A DNA stretch of 25,344 bases, from IMG/VR virus record IMGVR_UViG_3300023106_000026, positions 1-25,344 of that record. One strand, written 5' to 3'. Origin of the DNA: a virus. This document shows positions 22,123 to 25,344 of this stretch, piece after piece (within the stretch, counting starts at the first letter, position 1; each line of letters opens with the position of its first letter). The notes beneath the pieces were generated by a model. The model had not been told where the DNA came from. It did not search any database and saw only the letters and a program-made list of their open reading frames with translations. A program made the position numbers and the translations under genes.

Positions 22123-22650
22123 TTAGTTCTCATTGTACCTTAGTGTTAAAGTAATTGATCCGATATCACCAGCAGCGGCAGAACCAGTTGTCTGGAGTTG
22201 AGTACCAAGGTATTGTGAATAACCAGCAGTGGCGATAGAGGTTGTAGGTGAAGCGCCTTCTGGGCCGACAGTTGAGAACAGAACAGTTGCACCAGATGTA
22301 ATCGCAATAGCGGTTGTAATGTCTGTTGAGAATGCAGCTACGGCAGTAGTCGTAGGAGTTGCATAGGTAGTAGTTACGGCACTCTTAAGCGTAAGACCAG
22401 TACCGAGTGTACCAGCGGTGTGAGCAAAGAGTCCAGAACCTACTGAGTTGAATGTACCGGTAAACTTACCGAATGTATATTTAGAGAAGCTGTTTGCTCC
22501 GGCGGTGATAGGACTAGCAGTGTAAGCCGTAGCAACATCATCGATGTTCTTCCAGTTCACCTGGGTGACAGCGGTCGTACGGGTTGTACCTTTTAGGGGT
22601 GAACCGGTTTGCGTACCGTTATCTTCGTTAAATTCAAATGTTGCTGCCAT
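22123..22650 (-). CDS. Phage virion protein, 175 residues, Thr/Ala/Gly-rich
   Basis: Strongly beta-type: FEFNEDNGTQTGSPLKGTTR, TQVNWKNIDDVATAYTASPI, ANSFSKYTFGKFTGTFNSVG, FAHTAGTLGTGLTLKSAVT and a C-terminal GDIGSITLTLRYNEN. I recall this 'NG.QTGSP.KGTTR...VNWK..D...TAYT..PI.AG.NSF.K' style from small head- or tail-associated proteins in many metagenomic podoviruses; the exact role is unverified. It follows a promoter-like palindrome and would be the first gene of that unit. Confidence 0.65.
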   Translation of the reverse strand: MAATFEFNEDNGTQTGSPLKGTTRTTAVTQVNWKNIDDVATAYTASPITAGANSFSKYTFGKFTGTFNSVGSGLFAHTAGTLGTGLTLKSAVTTTYATPTTTAVAAFSTDITTAIAITSGATVLFSTVGPEGASPTTSIATAGYSQYLGTQLQTTGSAAAGDIGSITLTLRYNEN

Positions 22651-22678
22651 GAGCTTTATTTTTCTTTCTTATATTAAA

Positions 22679-22716
22679 TCTACTCCCAGTATAGGGAGTA
22701 GAAGTGTTTTGTTCAA
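22679..22716 (-). promoter_or_regulatory. Promoter with -10 box as loop of a 9-bp palindrome
   Basis: Minus strand TTGAAC (22711-22716), a 17-base spacer and TATACT (22688-22693). TCTACTCCC and GGGAGTAGA (22679-22687 and 22694-22702) form a perfect 9-bp inverted repeat whose 6-base centre is exactly the -10 box. It may be an operator, or an RNA hairpin when transcription passes through from the upstream gene. No T-tract follows, so it is a weak terminator at most. Confidence 0.5.
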
Positions 22717-22726
22717 GGGTCTAGGG

Positions 22727-23329
22727 TTAAAGTATAAACTCTCGGTTCCATACCTTTAGCGATTCTGAGTTCGCCTTGATCCTATAAGCGCCTTCTGGCG
22801 TAGGTTTAACTGTCGCTGGGGGAAAATAGGTGCTTCCGGGGTTCAACTCGATACGCAACCCATTTGACCAAAATTTATCAGAAATTAACACAGTTTTAAA
22901 CATAGTCTCTCTTTTGAGATTAACTAGGTACTTCTTGAGTGCGCTGACCCTTATGACTGAGCCATAAAAGTGTGCAATTGATACTGGATACGATTCTTCT
23001 TCGTTATCCATAATCGTATCTAATGCAAGCACCCCTTCGTAGCTATAACCATAACGTCCCTCTAGGGCATCGTAGTCTACTGGTGTTGCTACCATTGCAA
23101 GCTTGCGATATGACGGTCGATCAAGGAATACCTGTAGCGAACTACGCAGGCTACCTGGAGCAAAGCCCGAGTCTTCCTCTAAGAACACAATAAAAGCACC
23201 AGATGCAACCTCTAGTGCTTTAGCCTCATCTTTTAACGGAATGATTTCGTATTCGATATCTTTTAATTCTTCATCTATTCTTTCCCACTGTGCTCGTTGG
23301 AGACGCGGGACCACTACTGTAAGGATCAT
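22727..23329 (-). CDS. Glycosyltransferase-like (GT-A fold) protein, 200 residues
   Basis: MILTVVVPRL is the first strand of a family-2-like GT-A fold; ALEVASGAFIVFLEEDSGFAPGSL is the nucleotide-sugar/metal region, with EEDS in place of the usual DxD, and PVSIAHFYGSVIRVSALKK resembles the 'GA.m.irrsal' strand. It might modify virion or host glycans, but the acidic motif is altered, so it may be a non-catalytic relative. Its ATG overlaps the upstream TGA (ATGA). Lying among virion genes, it is probably expressed late. It has no membrane helix. Confidence 0.6.
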   Translation of the reverse strand: MILTVVVPRLQRAQWERIDEELKDIEYEIIPLKDEAKALEVASGAFIVFLEEDSGFAPGSLRSSLQVFLDRPSYRKLAMVATPVDYDALEGRYGYSYEGVLALDTIMDNEEESYPVSIAHFYGSVIRVSALKKYLVNLKRETMFKTVLISDKFWSNGLRIELNPGSTYFPPATVKPTPEGAYRIKANSESLKVWNREFIL

Positions 23330-23613
23330 ATAATATTTTCGTATCTTTCTTGACGATATTTCTTATAGTTAACTGGATAATCCAGCTTCTCATTCTGAGG
23401 GTTATCGCCCAATTCTTTTTTTATATCGATGTATTTCCCGTCGACACGAGGATTGAGATGAATCTCATTTGGAGAGTATTCAATCCCAACCTCGTATTCG
23501 TCAGGTTCTAACCCATAAAGAGCGGCAAGGGTTGCTGCGTCAATGTATTGTTCGGCCTCTGATGGGGCTATTCGCCCGTATCCTGGGTGACAAACGTAAG
23601 GGAGTGATGCCAT
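23326..23613 (-). CDS. Hypothetical acidic protein, 95 residues
   Basis: MASLPYVCHPGYGRI is followed by an acidic middle (AAALYGLEPDEYEVGIEYS style) and a charged C-terminus (NYKKYRQERYENII). One Cys. It stops in TGA overlapping the next ATG. The EYEVGIEY..NEIHLNPR part looks like a small beta hairpin of a head or tail completion protein. No family recognised. The start ATG is only about 1-4 bases after the predicted transcription start of the promoter at 23623-23651. Confidence 0.6.
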   Translation of the reverse strand: MASLPYVCHPGYGRIAPSEAEQYIDAATLAALYGLEPDEYEVGIEYSPNEIHLNPRVDGKYIDIKKELGDNPQNEKLDYPVNYKKYRQERYENII

Positions 23614-23622
23614 CTATTACCT

Positions 23623-23651
23623 ATTCTATATTATGGGTTATTATTTGTCAA
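23623..23651 (-). promoter_or_regulatory. Promoter upstream of the 95-residue gene
   Basis: Minus strand TTGACA (23646-23651), a 17-base spacer and TAGAAT (23623-23628). Expected start about 23614-23617, so the mRNA leader would be nearly absent before ATG at 23613. It also provides transcription after the terminator downstream of the capsid gene. Confidence 0.7.
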
Positions 23652-23656
23652 GTACT

Positions 23657-23932
23657 TTATGGAAGTAAGTTATTAGTTTTGATATACTCGAGGTAATAAT
23701 TGTCCGAGTGAGTCTTAGTAGGCTCTGTTATATCTAATCCTGATATTTTCTTCAACCAGTAGTTGTTCGTGTGGACACCTGTGCCAACTGCTAATATCCG
23801 TAGCCACTCATTAGTGGACTTTACGGTTGTACCGCCAGCTTTGATTCGTAACCATTCGTTAGTACTCTTGGTAACATTTGCTGCACCGTTAGCAATAGCC
23901 TTGGCCCAGTAGTTATTAGAGTGAATAGCCAT
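23657..23932 (-). CDS. Small repeat protein, 91 residues, five NNYW/NEWL units
   Basis: The protein is five divergent copies of a short motif: HSNNYW (4-9), KSTNEWL (22-28), KSTNEWL (38-44), HTNNYWL (54-60) and HSDNYYL (75-81), spaced 16-21 residues apart. The rest of each unit is Gly/Ala/Thr-rich. This may be a small beta protein decorating the capsid or an adhesin-like unit. It sits between the capsid-associated protein and a promoter. No family recognised. Confidence 0.7.
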   Translation of the reverse strand: MAIHSNNYWAKAIANGAANVTKSTNEWLRIKAGGTTVKSTNEWLRILAVGTGVHTNNYWLKKISGLDITEPTKTHSDNYYLEYIKTNNLLP

Positions 23933-23934
23933 TA

Positions 23935-24615
23935 TTAGAATCCGTAGTTAGGGTTGTCGTTGGTTGGGTTAAGTTGCCAGTTGTAGTTGAATGCGTACAA
24001 GTAGTACTGGTTCAAACCGTTAGCTGTAACGTCTAGAGTAACATAGTTGTCTTCAAGAACAGTTGTGCTAAAGTTACTTGATGCTGGGGTTACAAGAGAT
24101 TCGACACCGGTTGAAACAAGCTTTTTAACAAGACGTACCTGAGTAACTGAGAGGTTGCGAGTTCCGATACCGAAACGGTCACCTACACCTACTGAGAACA
24201 ATACACCAGCACCATCTTGTGCAGGGAAAGCAACGCTTGTTACGGTGTGGAAGATTTTAGTTCCAACAACTGTACCAAGTGTATCAACTGTAGGGGTAAG
24301 AGTCTCTGTGAGAACTTTACCTTCAAGCGTTTTACCTGTTACAACTACACCAGCAGCTTTTACGTCAGCGGCAGTACCGGTAGAAGTAATAGTAATGTTG
24401 CGAGGGGTAGGAAGAACGAGGTTAGGCGTTACAGTAACAGTAGTAGATGCGTTAGCAGCGGTAGCTGCTGTGATAGTCGCTACAGCACCAGCCGCAGGGA
24501 CACCTAGGTCAACACTTGATAGAGCTGCTGAGATTAGGCTTTTCTTTCCGTTTGCACCGTTAGCACCAATGGTGATTCGAGTAGGACGGATTGTTTGATT
24601 TTTGAGGAATGGCAT
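23935..24615 (-). CDS. Capsid-associated or decoration protein candidate, 226 residues
   Basis: Starts MPFLKNQTIRPTRITIGANG, then long Thr/Val/Ala-rich beta segments (TITAATAANASTTVTVTPNL, NITITSTGTAADVKAAGVVV) ending NQYYLYAFNYNWQL. This sequence style is common in phage genes placed next to the major capsid protein, where such proteins stabilise or decorate the head; that is the main reason for the call. Alternatively a tail protein. No membrane segment. It lies after the UUCG terminator and would need read-through from the capsid gene. Confidence 0.62.
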   Translation of the reverse strand: MPFLKNQTIRPTRITIGANGANGKKSLISAALSSVDLGVPAAGAVATITAATAANASTTVTVTPNLVLPTPRNITITSTGTAADVKAAGVVVTGKTLEGKVLTETLTPTVDTLGTVVGTKIFHTVTSVAFPAQDGAGVLFSVGVGDRFGIGTRNLSVTQVRLVKKLVSTGVESLVTPASSNFSTTVLEDNYVTLDVTANGLNQYYLYAFNYNWQLNPTNDNPNYGF

Positions 24616-24643
24616 GATAGCCTTTCTATATATTACTTAATTT

Positions 24644-24670
24644 GAGAGAAAAGGGGAGCCGAAGCTCCCC
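24644..24670 (-). terminator. UUCG-loop intrinsic terminator after the capsid gene
   Basis: On the minus strand GGGGAGC, loop TTCG, GCTCCCC, then TTTTCTCTC. The stem is 24653-24659 with 24664-24670, about 28 bases after the capsid stop. It should stop most transcription from the capsid side, letting only part read through to the 226-residue gene. No promoter is visible between 24616 and 24643. Confidence 0.85.
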
Positions 24671-24697
24671 AAATCATTTGCGTCATTGGGGACTCAA

Positions 24698-25344
24698 TTA
24701 AGAGTTATCGCCCTTTGAACCGTAGATTCCGCGCCAGTCAGAGAATCCAACTGTGAAACGGTCAACTACTGACCACTTAGCACTCTTCGTGTCGAAGTCG
24801 TACTCTGGGCCTTCAAGACCACGGTAGTCTCGGTTGAACCAGCGAAGTGGGTTTTGTGTGCGGTCAACTAGGAACCAAGCAGTTGTGCTTGCGAGGTAGT
24901 CCCAGACAACAATGTTCAATCGTCCCTTGTAAGGGTTGATGTCGTTGTTTGCTGTACCAGTACGAAGTTGGCTATCGAGCAAGATACGTGCTTCTTTTTC
25001 GAGTTCAGGTGGAACGATCAGGTCAGTCGCGCGAACGGCTACCTTTTCACCACGTTGGTCAACTGTACGTCGCATAGCGAGCATACCAGCTTCAAGTGAG
25101 TCTTCAGACAAAGAAGCAGTTGTGTAGTTGCTTTGAACGGCTCCACCATCTTTACGAGGGTGAGAGGTTGAGAATAGCGCTTGGCCATCTCCACCGTTGA
25201 ACAGTGTTTCACCACCACCACCGTATGTGAAACCGTAGTTTAACAAGTCGGCAGCGAACTGTTCGCGTGTATGCATACGAGCTTTTGCTAGGCGAGCTGG
25301 AGCTTTTTTAATGATTCCAGTTTCGTCGTCGCTGTAAAGTTCGT
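24698..25344 (-). CDS. Major capsid protein, C-terminal part (HK97-like / Mu gpT-like), 5' end outside window
   Basis: The frame stays open to the right edge (reading ELYSDDETGIIKKAPARLAK upstream of an internal Met), so the ATG at 25276 is not the true start. The visible part has the signature late part of Mu gpT-type major head proteins: NGGDGQALFSTSHPRKDGG, SLEAGMLAMRRTVDQRGEKV, LIVPPELEKEARILL, GTANNDINPYKGRLN, VVWDYLASTTAWFLVD and GFSDWRGIYGSKG. It forms the icosahedral shell. It precedes the terminator and a set of virion genes, which fits a strong, separately terminated capsid unit. Confidence 0.85.
   Translation of the reverse strand, partial: ELYSDDETGIIKKAPARLAKARMHTREQFAADLLNYGFTYGGGGETLFNGGDGQALFSTSHPRKDGGAVQSNYTTASLSEDSLEAGMLAMRRTVDQRGEKVAVRATDLIVPPELEKEARILLDSQLRTGTANNDINPYKGRLNIVVWDYLASTTAWFLVDRTQNPLRWFNRDYRGLEGPEYDFDTKSAKWSVVDRFTVGFSDWRGIYGSKGDNS

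Noticed and set aside
1-25344. Alternative genetic code with TGA as amino acid
   Set aside because: Two genes end in TGA within ATGA overlaps with the next start, which is normal coupling.

Overview
The window reads as one continuous piece of a tailed double-stranded DNA phage genome with short-tail (podovirus-like) virion logic. On the minus strand a capsid protein is followed by small virion proteins, receptor-binding proteins, an adaptor/nozzle pair and three large helix-rich proteins that resemble an internal (ejection) set, then a lysis module. No integrase, repressor, tRNA or rRNA was recognised. TGA ends two genes in tight ATGA overlaps (13290-13293 and 23326-23329), so TGA is a stop here and the TGA-as-glycine codes are excluded. 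The host cannot be named. A CHAP-like plus G5 endolysin and a secreted tail-lysozyme-type protein fit a host with an exposed, Gram-positive-type wall (Actinobacteria- or Patescibacteria-like), but that is inference.

Layout. Bases 1-4280 are transcribed rightward: the end of a polynucleotide 3'-phosphatase, a small membrane protein, several small unknown proteins, a secreted lysozyme-like protein behind its own extended -10 promoter, a highly structured 140-base non-coding stretch, a DEDDy exonuclease with a zinc ribbon, two tandem small proteins that both end in CESCQ, a string of micro-ORFs, a glutaredoxin and a very short promoter-to-terminator unit. A perfect 12-bp hairpin flanked by A and T tracts (4249-4278) separates this from everything to the right, which is transcribed leftward.

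From the right edge leftward the minus strand carries: capsid protein, a UUCG terminator, capsid-associated protein, a small five-repeat protein, a promoter, two small or glycosyltransferase-like genes, a second promoter with its -10 box in a palindrome, three virion or unknown proteins, tail fibre-like proteins (two-repeat fibre, C1q-like, lectin-like, and a protein with 21 copies of a 14-residue TITGNARI repeat), the adaptor and nozzle proteins, small tail proteins, the internal trio of 322, 229 and 1235 residues, and finally the lysis group (coiled-coil membrane protein, collagen-like membrane protein, membrane-anchored beta protein, endolysin, holin candidate, second small membrane protein).

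Genes are packed with 1-base TAATG or 4-base ATGA overlaps, implying translational coupling. The least ordinary parts are the structured RNA at 2466-2612 with a nested H-type pseudoknot, the gated promoter/Shine-Dalgarno unit at 4144-4280, the CESCQ pair, the probable leaderless lysozyme mRNA and the TITGNARI fibre.
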